Below are positions 53,609 to 64,000 of a DNA stretch of 64,000 bases, one piece after another. A program made the translations under genes and the position numbers. How positions within the stretch are numbered: the stretch's first letter is position 1; each line of letters starts with the position of its first letter. The DNA comes from Diphasiastrum complanatum (Eukaryota; Streptophyta; Lycopodiopsida; Lycopodiales; Lycopodiaceae), in contig CM055107.1 of assembly GCA_029204225.1 (NCBI GenBank), positions 25,879,391 through 25,943,390 of the forward strand. The letters run 5' to 3'. The notes beneath the pieces are model-generated. The model searched no databases. It was not told the origin of the DNA and saw only the letters and a list, made by a program, of their open reading frames with translations.

Positions 53609-55770
53609 TTGCTCCTGGCCACATCAATCCACACTTCTCCTCCTCATACAACTCCTAGCATTGCTGCTACTTTAACACAACCACCTCAAGTTATCCAAGT
53701 GATGTCTTCTTCCAATTCTTCATTGAATCTTGCCACAATCAACCAACTCATGTCCCAAGCCCTCCAACCATCTATTGGCACTTCTGCATTTCAAGATCTG
53801 CCATCCACTTGGGACTCAACAATAAACATTTTTGATGTGTCCATGCCACCCGTGGATAACATGACCACGGTGGCCACAATTATCACCATAATCCCAATCG
53901 TTGCACCACCACACACCATCTCCACCACCATCCCCTTTTCAATTCCTTTTTTGGACAATGTCCATGGGCCTCAACCTAGTGTTTTTGCGTCATCACAACC
54001 CATGGATGCTTTCACCACCAATGTTGTTCAAACTGAACATGTGGCTCAGCAATAAATAACGGTGATTTTGCCAAACAATCAACCAACTGGCCAAGTAGCA
54101 CATCCAAGAGCTCAAAGAGCATGAGGATTGGATGCGTCAAAAGGACGAGCCTCAAGCCAAGGCCAACATTGTTCGATTGACTCAATAGATGAATGACACT
54201 GAGGAAGTAAATAAGAAGCTAACGCAAGAAAATGAAAACATAGAAAAGAAATCAAAATAAAAGATAGAGAGGCTTTTCAGAAATAGAATAGCTATTCCTT
54301 AGCCACTGAGCATGCCATCTCTACCACCTATTCCAACAATTCTCACACACTCTAGAGCCAACTAGTAGCCTCACAGAGAGCTTGTCTGGCCTTGCAACAA
54401 CATTTGGATAGGCTTCAAAATAAACATCAACCTAAAGGGCAACCTATCCAAACTTGCATGGCCAACCAACTCGAACTAAGCAAACACACCATTGTTGAGT
54501 TAAAAGGGCAAATCACTTCGTTAAATACCCTTCTCAAATCTACCGAGACCCTCAACGATGCACAAGATGCCTAGATATATATTGCCTCACCCACCAACAC
54601 CAATTTAAGACGGTTGAGCACTATAACGCACAAGACACCAAACTCTGCACCAATGTTGTGGCCTTAAAAAAAACTATGAATCTGTATTCAAACAGAACGA
54701 GCTAGAGATTGTCAATCTTGCGTGTCAAGTATACAGAATCATCCAAAGCAATTTGAACTCTTGAGCAAGTGGTAGTTGTGAAGGATCAAGCCATGGCTAG
54801 ACACCAACAAATCAGCATGGCTCTGAGCAACTCCCTTACTCTCAAGTTGGAGTACCACTGCATGTTGATCTCACATTAACTTGGCATCTCCATCACTAGC
54901 AATTTTGTCTTGACTACCTTGTCCTTCGCCAATGAGAATCTCAAAAGAACATATCAACTATTTGATGAATATAATGAAACTGTTTTTTCCCTTATTATTT
55001 TTTGTGAAAAAAATTATGTTTTTGATTTTTCTTATTTTTGTGAAATTTTTGCATGCCCGCTTGTACGTATCCATTCTACCCTCTAATTTCTCTTTGCCAC
55101 TTACACTCTCTTACCTTTCCATTTTGTCAAAACTCCATCTAACATCTCATTTGCTTCTTCACCCCCTAGACCTCTTCTGCAAGAGTACCAAACACCCTTG
55201 GACACGAGCCGAAACTGGCCATTCCCATCCAAGCGGCACATTGAAAACATCTTGAGCAGCTGGTCACTTTTCTCCCACTCCAACTTCAGCATGCTTATCA
55301 ACACCTCCTCAACATCAAAATGAACCACACACCTGCCCACTCCCCCTCTTGTCACATTGTTATAATGTAGGTATAGCACATTACCAGAGGGTTTTGTCAA
55401 ATCCAAACATTAGCCATCCATATATGCTTGAGGAACTTCCCTATGACCCCATCCCAAAAAGTTGATCTAGCCACTTTGCAAACGACCTTTTCTTTTTCAA
55501 TCTTTAGACCCGCTAGGTCAATGTTCCATCCTTTGACACAAACACATTTCAAGACCAATCGCTAGGCACCAAGATCCCTGAAACAAGCCAAGACCCAGCA
55601 GACCAGTCTTCTATCAAAAAAACAATTCATGTGTTGCTCTCTGACGACATGAATACCTCTTCATTAATTCCGGTCGAGGTGCAATGGACATTTTTCAAGG
55701 AACGTTTTGCCCCAATGCTCAAATCCATCTCCACCTTCCTCACTTCTTTTTCCAATTCTACAACCTGACA
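53609..55770 (+). pseudogene. Unrecognised low-complexity and coiled-coil coding relic downstream of gypsy pol
   Basis: A 148-codon Ser/Thr/Pro-rich frame (53609-54055, INQLMSQALQPSIGTSAFQD) is followed by broken coiled-coil segments: MANQLELSKHTIVELKGQIT, then LKKNYESVFKQNELEIVN. Near 55520-55765 another open stretch gives NVPSFDTNTFQDQSLG and VQWTFFKERFAPMLKSISTF. It may be an extra ORF of the gypsy element, as suspected for the minus-strand element at 8.8 kb. No enzymatic motif. Confidence 0.35.
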
Positions 55771-56739
55771 GGATTATAAACTCTCATTCCAGGCCTCAAA
55801 ATTGCAGCACCAACCCCTTAAAAACACCTTAGCCAAACTCTAGCCACAACCAAATGGTGGGATGAGGTGTTCCTCATTGACTCATGTGTGATGGAAGTTT
55901 ATTTGATGTGCCTCAACACATATGGGTTGATCCTGGTTATCACTTAGTGAAGAGACGTGTACCTTAGGCTGACGTGTCGGCCATGGAAGACTGCAACTTT
56001 TCTCACATCCCATCAGGAAAGAGGTGGTCCATGAAAGTTGACTTCCAACGCAATTTGTATAGTTTTCATAAAAAACATATAAATAGCCTTGATCTAATAG
56101 CAATAGAAGTAGCAGAGAACTATCATATTCTAAGGTTGATCTCAAAAGTACCAGCTATGTGGCATAATTACTTTGTCTAATTTTGTTTTGATCTCGACCA
56201 GGAGTCCAAATTCAGCCTAGAGTAGCTCACTGTATATAGAATGTTTTATCATGCAACCCTCAATGCTACCAAATTTGTGTTGTGAATGGAACGTTGGTGC
56301 CTCGCCGATTGGCTGCAAGGCATGCATCTCGCGCCTTTAGACCAATCTCAAAGATGGGATATCTAAGAGCTTTACTCCATCAATAGTTCGCCCAAACGAT
56401 CTCCACTCAAATCCGTAAAAATCGAGAAGACAAGCAACAACATCTGGATCAAGCAGCCAAGCATGCCAAGAAAAAAGAGGACCACCACTTCCAATCTATA
56501 TATTCACCCCAAAAAAATAAAATTCAAACTGGCTCATTTTCCTTTACTTGTTTTACAACATACTTTCCTTTTCCAATTTTTGAATTTACACTTTTTTCCC
56601 CATCTACTAACACTCTATCAATAATCTATTAGCAAAGTACCCAAGTTCCAAGCTCTTCACACCAGGCGACAACACATTGGACCAGCTTCTCCAAATGCCA
56701 ACAACAATGGTGCTATGGGACTAGCACCAAAACAATGTG
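55771..56739. other. Decayed element interior
   Basis: Short frames only. It ends at AATGTGGAGGGCA, a possible polypurine tract (about 56731-56738). Confidence 0.25.
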
Positions 56740-57201
56740 GAGGGCATGTTGGCCATAACTTCCAAAATAGTGCCATGCAATGTCTAATGCACAAAACATG
56801 TAAATAAATAATGAGGACTCACACAACCTCAATTTTGTGAAGTTATGTGATTAAAAAAAAGTCAGACACCACATAATGGTGCACTTGTACTGCACAAAGC
56901 GCCAATAGCTGCAATGATGCCATGAAGCATTAGAAAGAATAAGCGGCTAAGTTTGATTAAGTGTGCTTCAATGCACAATAGGAAATTTATGTGGCGTGGA
57001 TCAAAGTAGGAATTGAAAAAACATTGTAAAGTCAAATTACTTGCAAAATAAATAATCAAGTTTTAGAAATGAGCCAATAGCTAATTGCCACTTCAACACT
57101 TTTGGACCCAACTATATAAGGGCCAAATCCTTTGTATTTGATGTTCTCAAGTTTCACTTGATCAATCAAAGAGTTGAGCTTTCTCCTTTCTTGTCTTGTG
57201 A

Positions 57202-57206
<5 letters not shown>
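56740..57206 (+). repeat. Possible 3' LTR start of the gypsy element
   Basis: TGTTGGCCATAACTTCC follows a purine-rich tract, as an LTR start would. It runs for about 470 bp and is cut off at the (GA)n tract. No partner copy is available, so this is tentative. Confidence 0.35.

Positions 57207-57291
<85 letters not shown>
57207..57291. repeat. (GA)n microsatellite, 85 bp
   Basis: Uninterrupted GA tract exactly at the junction between the putative gypsy LTR and the truncated 5' LTR of copia C. Confidence 0.95.
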
Positions 57292-57295
<4 letters not shown>

Positions 57296-57301
57296 GTGAT
57301 G

Positions 57302-57508
57302 CAAGACACTGACAATCTCGCTCTAAAAACTAAACTGATAATTTGATTGCTCTATTTTCGTGCATCTCCTTGTTTTTCGCTGTCTCAATTGCTAGAATGA
57401 AATGTGTTCTGTGATGTGTAGTCGCGTGTCTAGGTTCCTGTGAGCTTCCGCACAAAAAAAAAAAGAAACAAATTTGTTCGCGACAACGAAACGAAACTGT
57501 TCGCGACA
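57302..57508 (+). repeat. 5' LTR of copia C (3' part)
   Basis: Aligns with 62068-62280 and ends GTTCGCGACA before the PBS. Everything upstream is replaced by the (GA)n tract. Confidence 0.85.
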
Positions 57509-57522
57509 TGGTATCAGAGCCA
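57509..57522 (+). promoter_or_regulatory. Primer binding site of copia C
   Basis: TGGTATCAGAGCCA immediately follows the LTR; tRNA-iMet type. Confidence 0.9.
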
Positions 57523-57572
57523 ACAGGTTATCACTACTGATATTTGAGCAGTGATTTTCTAGACAACACAAT

Positions 57573-58217
57573 ATGGCTACAACAATCCAGACAAGAGTAG
57601 CAATCAGCCTCGATGGCGCAAACTACAGAATCTAGAAATTCAAAATCAAAACACTTCTAAAGGGCGAAGGCATCTGGTCGGTGACCGAACTCTCAGAGGT
57701 GCAGCCTCCAGAGGGAGATCCAAGGAGAGCTGAATGGATCAGAAAGGATGAGCGTGCAATGGCGATCATTGTTTCATCCATCAACGAAGATCTACTCATG
57801 CAGATTGAAGACTGCAAAAGCAGCCATGCAGCATGGGAAAGATTAAAACAGAAGTACGAAGTGAGGACTGCAGCTTCGGTGATGTATCTTTACAATCAGC
57901 TGCAATCCGTACGATGGGATGGTAACCAGCTAGATCAGCATGTTGAGAAAATCAGAACGATCTTCGCTCAACTCGCCACATCAGGACAGGAGCACCAGGT
58001 CCCAGCACCACAACAGTTGATGTACTTCATGAAATCTCTACCGACGTCTTATCAGCCGTTGAGAATGCTCATACTGAGTCTACCAAATATGGCATTCGAC
58101 AAAGCAGTCAGTCTTGTCGCTGATGAGAGACTGATGAGGGTCGAAGGAGAGGGAAGCAGTGATCAAGAGAAGGCCCTCTTCACGAAAAGAAAGAAGAAAA
58201 ACAAGAATAAATCCTGA
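57573..58217 (+). pseudogene. Copia C gag
   Basis: Starts MATTIQTRVAISLDGANYRI, then a TAG at the position of the conserved Trp (57633), then KFKIKTLLKGEGIWSVT. It continues with CKSSHAAWERLKQKYEVRT, VEKIRTIFAQLATSGQ and LPTSYQPLRMLILSLPN (the UBN2-type gag pattern), ending in a KRKKKNKNKS basic tail and TGA. The reading frame continues beyond the stop into the knuckles and protease. Confidence 0.9.
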
Positions 58218-59741
58218 TTCGAAAAGACGAAGTCCTTGATTCAACAATCTTCTTCCTGTGATCATTGTCACAAACCAGGCCATACGACCAACAAATGTTG
58301 GTTCAATCCAGCAATACCTTGCATGCACTGCAAGAATAAAGGGCACTCTGCATACGACTACAGATTCAACCCAAAAAGAAAGAACAAAGCTGAAAAGGCA
58401 AAGGTTGCAGAGTCATCCAAGGATGCAGGTGATGAAGCCTTCACAATACTTGATGAAGCTCCAACGAGCTACGATGTAGTCATTGTTTCAGGAGCAACAT
58501 CACACATCACCTGCAACAAGAAAGTCTTGATCGACTTTCGAGAACTCAAAAACAACAGAGCAGTGATTCTAGGTGATGGGAGCAGAAATGATGTCAAAGA
58601 CATCGGGACTCTACAGCTGCGAACACTGTCAGGTCAAGCAGAGCTGCCAGGAGCACTCTACGTGCCTACACTCACAAAAGATCTGCTATCTGTCTCCAAG
58701 ATGGTAGATCTTGGAATTCGAGATTTATTCGACGGCAATACATGCCGCATGATCGAGAAAATGACAAACAAGTTGCTGACGGTCGGATGCAGAGAAGGAA
58801 ACCTCTACCAGGCCAAGATAATCAGCAACTCTGATAGCATATTAAATGAATCAAAAAATGAAGATCAGCTCTGGCACAGGAGGATGTAATATCTGAAGAT
58901 GAGGACCCTATATGACATGTGCAAGAAAGACACAGTCACAGGTCTCAAGATATCAAGACCCGAAATTGAGTTTTGCGAAGCCTGTCAAAAAGGCAAACAA
59001 CATCGGAATCCATTCACACATGAGGGAAGAAGAGCAAAGGAAGTTCTTGAGCTCGTCCACTCTGATGTCTGTGGACCGATGAAGATGGATTCGCTCTCAG
59101 GTTCGAGGTATTTTCTAACGTTCATAGATGATTACAGCCGGATGACTACGATCTACTACCTCCTGAAGAAATTTGAAGTGTTCGAATCCTTCAAGATGTT
59201 CGTGGCATTTGCAGAGAGACACACCTCAAAGAAGATATAGATCATCAGATCTGACAATGGAGGTGAGTACAAGAGCAAAGAATTTTCAAAATTCTGCCAA
59301 AAATAGGGGATCGAGCATCAGTTCACACCTGCATACACGCCAGAATATAATGGTGTCGCAGAAAGAAGAAACGGAACGCTGGTCGAAGGAGCCAATTGCA
59401 TGATGGCACAAGCTCAATTGCCAAGTCAATTCTGGGCTGAGACAACAGTTGCACCTGTACACTTACAGAATAGATAAAAAACGACAACGCTGGAAAACAA
59501 GACATCGTATGAGATGTGAACAAGTAGAAAGCCTGATCTATCATACGTACGTGTGTTCGGGTGTGCAGCATACAAGCACATTCCAAAAGAAAAAAGAAGC
59601 AAGTTCGATGAGAAATCAGAGCAAACAATCATGGTCGAATACTCGAACGGATCACAAGTGTACAAACTCTACGATCCAACCACGAAAAAGGTTGTTTCAG
59701 GCAGAGAGAGATCGAGGACAGACGTCAAATCAGAATGTTGA
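58218..59741 (+). pseudogene. Copia C zinc knuckles, protease, integrase
   Basis: Knuckle 1 is CDHCHKPGHTTNKC. Knuckle 2 is CMHCKNKGHSAYDY, with the last Cys changed to Tyr. Protease reads VVIVSGATSHITCNKK, with Val at the catalytic Asp. ALYVPTLTKDLLSVSKM and CEACQKGKQHRNPF follow. Integrase has HSDVCGP, FLTFIDDYSRMTTIYY, IRSDNGGEYKSKEFSKF, NGVAERRNGTLVEGA and VRVFGCAAYKHIPKEKR. Stops fall at about 58887, 59238, 59307, 59475 and 59517. Confidence 0.9.
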
Positions 59742-59976
59742 GCCACAGACCCCAGAGCAGTAGGAAGCAGAGGATCAACCCCACGAACAAGAATTGTTTG
59801 AGCAGTGACGAAACGAACCCAGAAGGTCAACAAGACAAAGATGACCTCCAGACCGATACACTGACAATCTTCAGTGGAGCGAAGACACTCAATTCGAGTA
59901 TTGCAGCTTCACTGAAGAGCCTACAACATATCAAGAAGCTATCCAGAGTCCAAAGGGAGAATTCTGGAAGCAGACA
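59742..59976 (+). pseudogene. Copia C integrase-RT linker
   Basis: Frame changes here. The strings EPTTYQEAI-like and EGEFWKQ seen in copy D (41503-41570) align with broken equivalents at 59920-59970. Confidence 0.6.
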
Positions 59977-60987
59977 ATGTCAGAGGAGATCGAGTCGATG
60001 AGGCGAAACGATGCATGGACACTAGAGCCACTGCCAGAAAATAGAAAAATCGTCGACTACAAATGGGTGTACAAGAAGAAAATGAAATCAAATGGCACCG
60101 TTGGCCGTTACAAGGCAAGGCTTGTCGCGAAGGGCTACACACAGAGATATGGTGTTGATTATTTTGACACATATTCGTCGATGGTCAAGATGACAAGCAT
60201 ACGACTACTACTAGCATACGCCACACAACACAATCTGGAAATTCACCAGATTGATGTGAAGACAGCCTTTCTCCACGAAGATCTAGAGGAAGAAATCTTC
60301 GTGAAGCAGCCTGAAGGATTTGAAGACCCCGACAATCGACAATATGTCTGTCGGCTGCAGAGATGCATTTACGGTCTTAAACATGCATCACGAGCTTGGT
60401 ACAAGAAGTTCGATGGTCTTTTGAAGTCTCTAGACTTCAATCCTACAGAACTAGACTGTAATGTCTACATAAAAAGAGTAGGAAAAGATTTTGTGACACT
60501 GACTATCTTCGTGGATGATTCCCTTATGATAGGTAACTCCTTGATGCTAATCGAGGACACGAAGAGTCAAATTTCTGAGAAATATGAAATCACAGATCTA
60601 GGAGAAGCAACAAAATGCCTCGGACTGGAGATCAGAAGAGATCAAACAAAGGGCGAAACGCATTTGAGTCAGTCAGAATATGCCGAAAAGGTGCTCAAGC
60701 AGTACCACATGATGGACTGCAAGGAAAAGGCCACACCAATGATAGCTGGAGCCAAGCTGACAAAGCAGGATTGCCCAAAAACAGAAGAAGAAGAGCAGAA
60801 TATGGCAGATATACCCTATCAAAACCTAATCGGTAGCCTGATGTACTTTATAATTTGTACCAGACCCGATCTAGTTTTCTTTGTTTATGCTTTAAGCCAA
60901 TCCTGGCATGGCACATTGGCAAATGGCAAAATGAATCCTACAGTATCTGAAGGGTACCCAAAATATGGGATTAGCCTACAGAGCTGA
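59977..60987 (+). pseudogene. Copia C reverse transcriptase (336 codons open)
   Basis: The longest open frame of any transposon here. SEEIESMRRNDAWTLEPLP, YKARLVAKGYTQRYGVDYFD, then IHQIDVKTAFLHEDLEEEIF (first catalytic Asp), CRLQRCIYGLKHASRAWYKK and LTIFVDDSLMIGN (FVDD instead of YVDD) occur in order. TDLGEATKCLGLEIRRD and YQNLIGSLMYFIICTRPDLV lead to RNase H. A frame loss after SWHGTLANGK produces an odd tail. The RT fold is complete and the active site plausible, but there is no intact upstream polyprotein. Confidence 0.9.
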
Positions 60988-61496
60988 AAACAAAGAAAAA
61001 GAATTCGAGCTGCACCACTACAGTGATGCTAGCTAGGCGAGCTGCAAAGATGACAGCAAGTCCATAATTAGAGGATGTTCAATAGCATGCGGAGCTACAA
61101 TCAGTTAGATATGCAAAAAGCAAACCTTGGTAGCTCAATCCTCTTGCGAAGCTGAATATGTCACAGCTTCAAAGGTGGCGAACGAGGTAATGTGGTTACA
61201 AATGATGCTGGAATCAATCGGAATACCGTAAGGAGGACCATGCACGATGATGATGGACTCTCAGAGTGCCATTTATTTGTCCCAGGATCCTGTTTTCCAT
61301 TCAAAGACAAAACACATACCTCTGAAGTACCATCGCATTCGAGATTTAATCTCGAAAGGAGAGCTCCAGGTCCAGTACATAAACTCTGAAGACATGATTG
61401 CAGATCTACTCACGAAGCCGCCCGACAAGCCACTCTTCACCAAGCAAAGAAGAGCAATTGGATTAAGTATGCAAAGTTGCAAGGTTCAAGAGGAAG
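60988..61496 (+). pseudogene. Copia C RNase H and PPT
   Basis: HHYSDAS-stop-ASCKDDSKS, then KKQTLVAQSSCEAEYVTASK, VMWLQMMLESIGIP and MDSQSAIYLSQDPVFHSKTK. ADLLTKPPDKPLFTKQRR ends the domain. AAGAGGAAG (61488-61496) is the PPT abutting the LTR. Stops and one frameshift. Confidence 0.9.
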
Positions 61497-62280
61497 TGTC
61501 AGAAATGGTAAACTCCTACAACTTTGCCGCAACTTGAACGTCAATGAACCTTGACTTGAAGGTCGAACGATTCGTGAAAGATTCGCGTGCCTCCAGGAAG
61601 AACGAAGGACGAACAATTCGCAAATCGTTCGCGAAGATCAAACAAGCTTGTAGGACCGCAAAACCGCAAAGCGTTGCAGGACTATAAGAAGCCGCAAAGC
61701 GACGCAAAACAAAAGGGAACGAAAAGAATGAAAGCAAACGAAAGTAACGAAAGAAAATCTTTCACGCAGCTCAACGGGCTTGGAGTCTCAAAACTTCACG
61801 CCCAGCTGAAACAGATAGCAGCGACGGAGAGTTAACTGATTAGTTGATTAGCGTTAACTACTCTTGTAATTCTTTGTTTTAACTATCTTGTAAACTCCAC
61901 ACAGTGAAAATATAAACTCCTTTTCTGGATCAAGACAATATAGCAAAACATAGCTAGACACAGAGTGTGTGTGTGTAGAGCAAAAAAAGACTAGAAACAA
62001 AACAGTTGTGCATGAAAGTCTGCCAGCGAGCAGAACACAGCGAAACAGCAGAGCGTCAGGCCGCCAACGAGCAAGACACTGACGATCTCGCTCTGAAAAC
62101 TAAACTGATAATTTGATTGCTCTATTTTCGTGCATTGTTTTTTGTTGTCTCAATTGCTAGAATGAAATGTGTTCTGTAATGTGTAGTCGTGTGTCTAGGT
62201 TCCTGTGAGCTTCCACACAAAAGAAAAGATTCCAAAGAAACAAAATCATTTGCGACAATGAAACGAAACTGTTCGCGACA
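61497..62280 (+). repeat. 3' LTR of copia C (784 bp)
   Basis: Begins TGTCAGAAATGG after the PPT and ends GTTCGCGACA, so TG...CA. Rich in TTCGCGA and CGAACGA strings near 61560-61640. A TGTGTGTGTG run lies at 61966-61975. Confidence 0.9.
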
Positions 62281-64000
62281 CACTTCTCCTAGCGTACGAG
62301 AATTTTTTGAACCTTTAGATTACCTTCCTTCACGTTGGATCAATTCCCAACCTTGCTATACTACAATGGAATCAGCTCTTCCTTTTTACTTGCCCATAAC
62401 ACTCTTAGCAGAAGTAGATCTGTTGGACATGTGGAAGAAAAATGTAATATTTATTTCAATCTTAAGGTTGTGAATGCAACAATATCCTAATTTGATATAA
62501 TAAAAGTCTGCAACCCTGATCTACATCCTGACCAATAATCATCTTGAGCTCAATGCTCATCAATGTAGAAGTCAAATAACGCAAGAGAGAGTGAACATCC
62601 CTATTTCACTCCTATGGTACTCTTAACTGGCTTAGATATGTGCTTAGGAGAATAGAAGCATTCCACTACCCTCTCATATAATGGCATGACGAAAAATTGG
62701 GCTCACAGTTTATAAATGAGCATATGACATAGAGAGAGAACGAGATATTAATTAAGGTACATAAGATTTTAAAAAGTGCATTTCAAGCGTGTTCATGGTA
62801 CAAATGGATGGAACATCTTTGAGACAAGTAAAACTATACTTCAACTTAAAACCCAGTAGAAATTTGAAAGTAGAGGCTGAAAAAACGATGTGATAAAACT
62901 CACTGCTACTTTGACTAGAAGCATAAACTTTGAATCTATCCATAGAGTAGAGGATAAATGATCATCAATTAATGGAGATTAGTGATCATCTAATAACATC
63001 CTATTGCACAAGGTTAAAAAAAGGATGCCATAAAAACTATTGATGCTTCATTGAAGTAGGAAGTGTAATGTATGGTGTACATCGTGATGTGTGAGAAGAG
63101 GTAGATGTGTATTGAAGCATAACTTTACAAGCTATTGGTCTCTTGGTTTGACAATGTTGTCTCTAATTGCAATTTTTGAAAGAAATGGGTACCTCATCTT
63201 TTGACCTATCAGAGGGCGACTCTTGGAGAAAAATCATGTGCTATGGGACTGGATTTGTGTGCTGGTGCTAGTGATGCAACATCTCACTCCTCAGATGGAA
63301 TATTTCTCGTATCATAAGTGCAACACTTCTTTGATCCTAGTGGAATATCAAGGAACGAATTGTGACAAACTGATTTTGAAACAAGCAATAACATGTACCC
63401 CCAATCTCCTAATAGATAGGACAGTGGAAATTAAATTGCTCTTTTGTCTCAACCTCACCCATAATACACAACCAAAAGTTTTGTCTTCTAGAAAATCCCT
63501 TAGACACACCCTATCTCCACTTGTAGCTGATGAGATAATACTTTGAGTTGCTCCGACATGAAGTGAAGGCTATGTAACAAACCATAATCTAGACAATGTG
63601 GCAAAATCAGGTCCCCACTAGGTCGTATCTCCAGGAAGTGAGTCCTATATAAGCCTAGTTTGACCTCCAAGGAGCCCAATTCAACTCTTTGAACATATGA
63701 CCTATTGATAAACTATCAAATATAGAGTGGGGCCCCTTTGAAAGGTTTGATATAAAAAAGTCAATTGACTCTACAAGAAATGATGCCTAAGAATACCAAA
63801 ATAATTGATGTCCTTGCTCATGGAGATCTCTAGATGATGTTAGAGCTAAGTAAGGATACATGTTATTAGCAATGTCCATTCCTCCAAATGCCATGACTCT
63901 CTATACATAAATGATCAGCCTGAAGATAGCTTCCACCTATTTGGGAGGCATGGCAAACTTGGCCACAATAATCTATTGATAAATAGAGGGCTTGCTACAA
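62281..64000. other. Unassigned AT-rich DNA
   Basis: Short open frames at 62189-62473 and 63223-63546 show no recognisable motif. No LTR, tRNA or host exon could be supported in this stretch. Confidence 0.3.

Larger units (their letters stand above)
57302..62280 (+). mobile_element. Ty1/copia element C, near full length
   Basis: Truncated 5' LTR, PBS, gag-pol, PPT and complete 3' LTR. The gag to integrase hinge lies in one frame from 57573 to 59741, interrupted by about seven stops; RT is in a second frame and RNase H in a third. The shared LTR parts differ mainly by transitions (roughly 8% by eye), so the insertion is older than copia F. Confidence 0.9.

Noticed and set aside
54932-55255. 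107-codon hydrophobic frame resembling a membrane protein
   Set aside because: Composition reflects T-rich DNA; no conserved motif, and it overlaps decayed element sequence.
57633-59520. Stops in copia copies read as programmed readthrough or RNA editing
   Set aside because: Stops are numerous, at conserved codons (for example TGG to TAG) and accompanied by frameshifts; ordinary mutational decay after silencing explains them.
59977-60987. Copia C RT as a functional domesticated gene
   Set aside because: The frame is open for 336 codons, but its start is an internal Met, its end is frameshifted and the rest of the polyprotein is broken; there is no sign of independent selection.

Overview
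The window looks like nuclear DNA of a vascular land plant with a large, repeat-rich genome. The evidence is GT-AG introns inside plant gene families (SABATH methyltransferase, CPBP intramembrane protease, homogentisate dioxygenase, G-type lectin receptor kinase) and many layered Ty1/copia, Ty3/gypsy, LINE and CACTA remnants. A fern or gymnosperm would fit the orphan exons separated by transposons, but the sequence does not settle the clade. No CRISPR array, tRNA, rRNA or organelle gene was recognised.

Layout. 0.1-0.6 kb: endonuclease-domain relic. 0.7-1.7 kb: broken SABATH methyltransferase with a well preserved last intron and a 50-bp SINE-like insertion. 3.1-5.3 kb: gutted copia element (F) with near-identical LTR ends and a tandem CCAAT-box array. 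5.4-8.1 kb: unrecognised relic, then copia relic E. 8.8-14.9 kb: minus-strand Ty3/gypsy element (gag, protease and a coiled-coil ORF, no recognisable reverse transcriptase) with a leader full of inverted decamers, a PBS and a 5' LTR. 16.4 kb: one exon of a CPBP protease gene, followed by a LINE (16.6-21.4 kb) lying between two (CT)n tracts. 21.9-27.6 kb: two copia elements of one LTR family in opposite orientation (the second is B). 27.6-29.8 kb: decayed coding sequence not identified. 31.6-34.0 kb: the one fully intact gene, an 809-aa lectin receptor-like kinase on the minus strand. 35.7-42.0 kb: copia A fused directly to part of copia D. 42-44 kb: CACTA (tnp2) remains. 47.4-48.7 kb: the last two exons of a homogentisate 1,2-dioxygenase gene (minus). 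50.7-57.2 kb: Ty3/gypsy pol relic followed by low-complexity ORFs and a probable LTR. 57.3-62.3 kb: copia C with both LTR ends. 62.3-64 kb: nothing identifiable.

Only the receptor kinase is clearly a working gene as seen here. The CPBP and homogentisate dioxygenase exons have good splice sites and could belong to genes whose other exons lie outside the window. Every transposable element carries stops, frameshifts or large deletions, so none looks autonomous.
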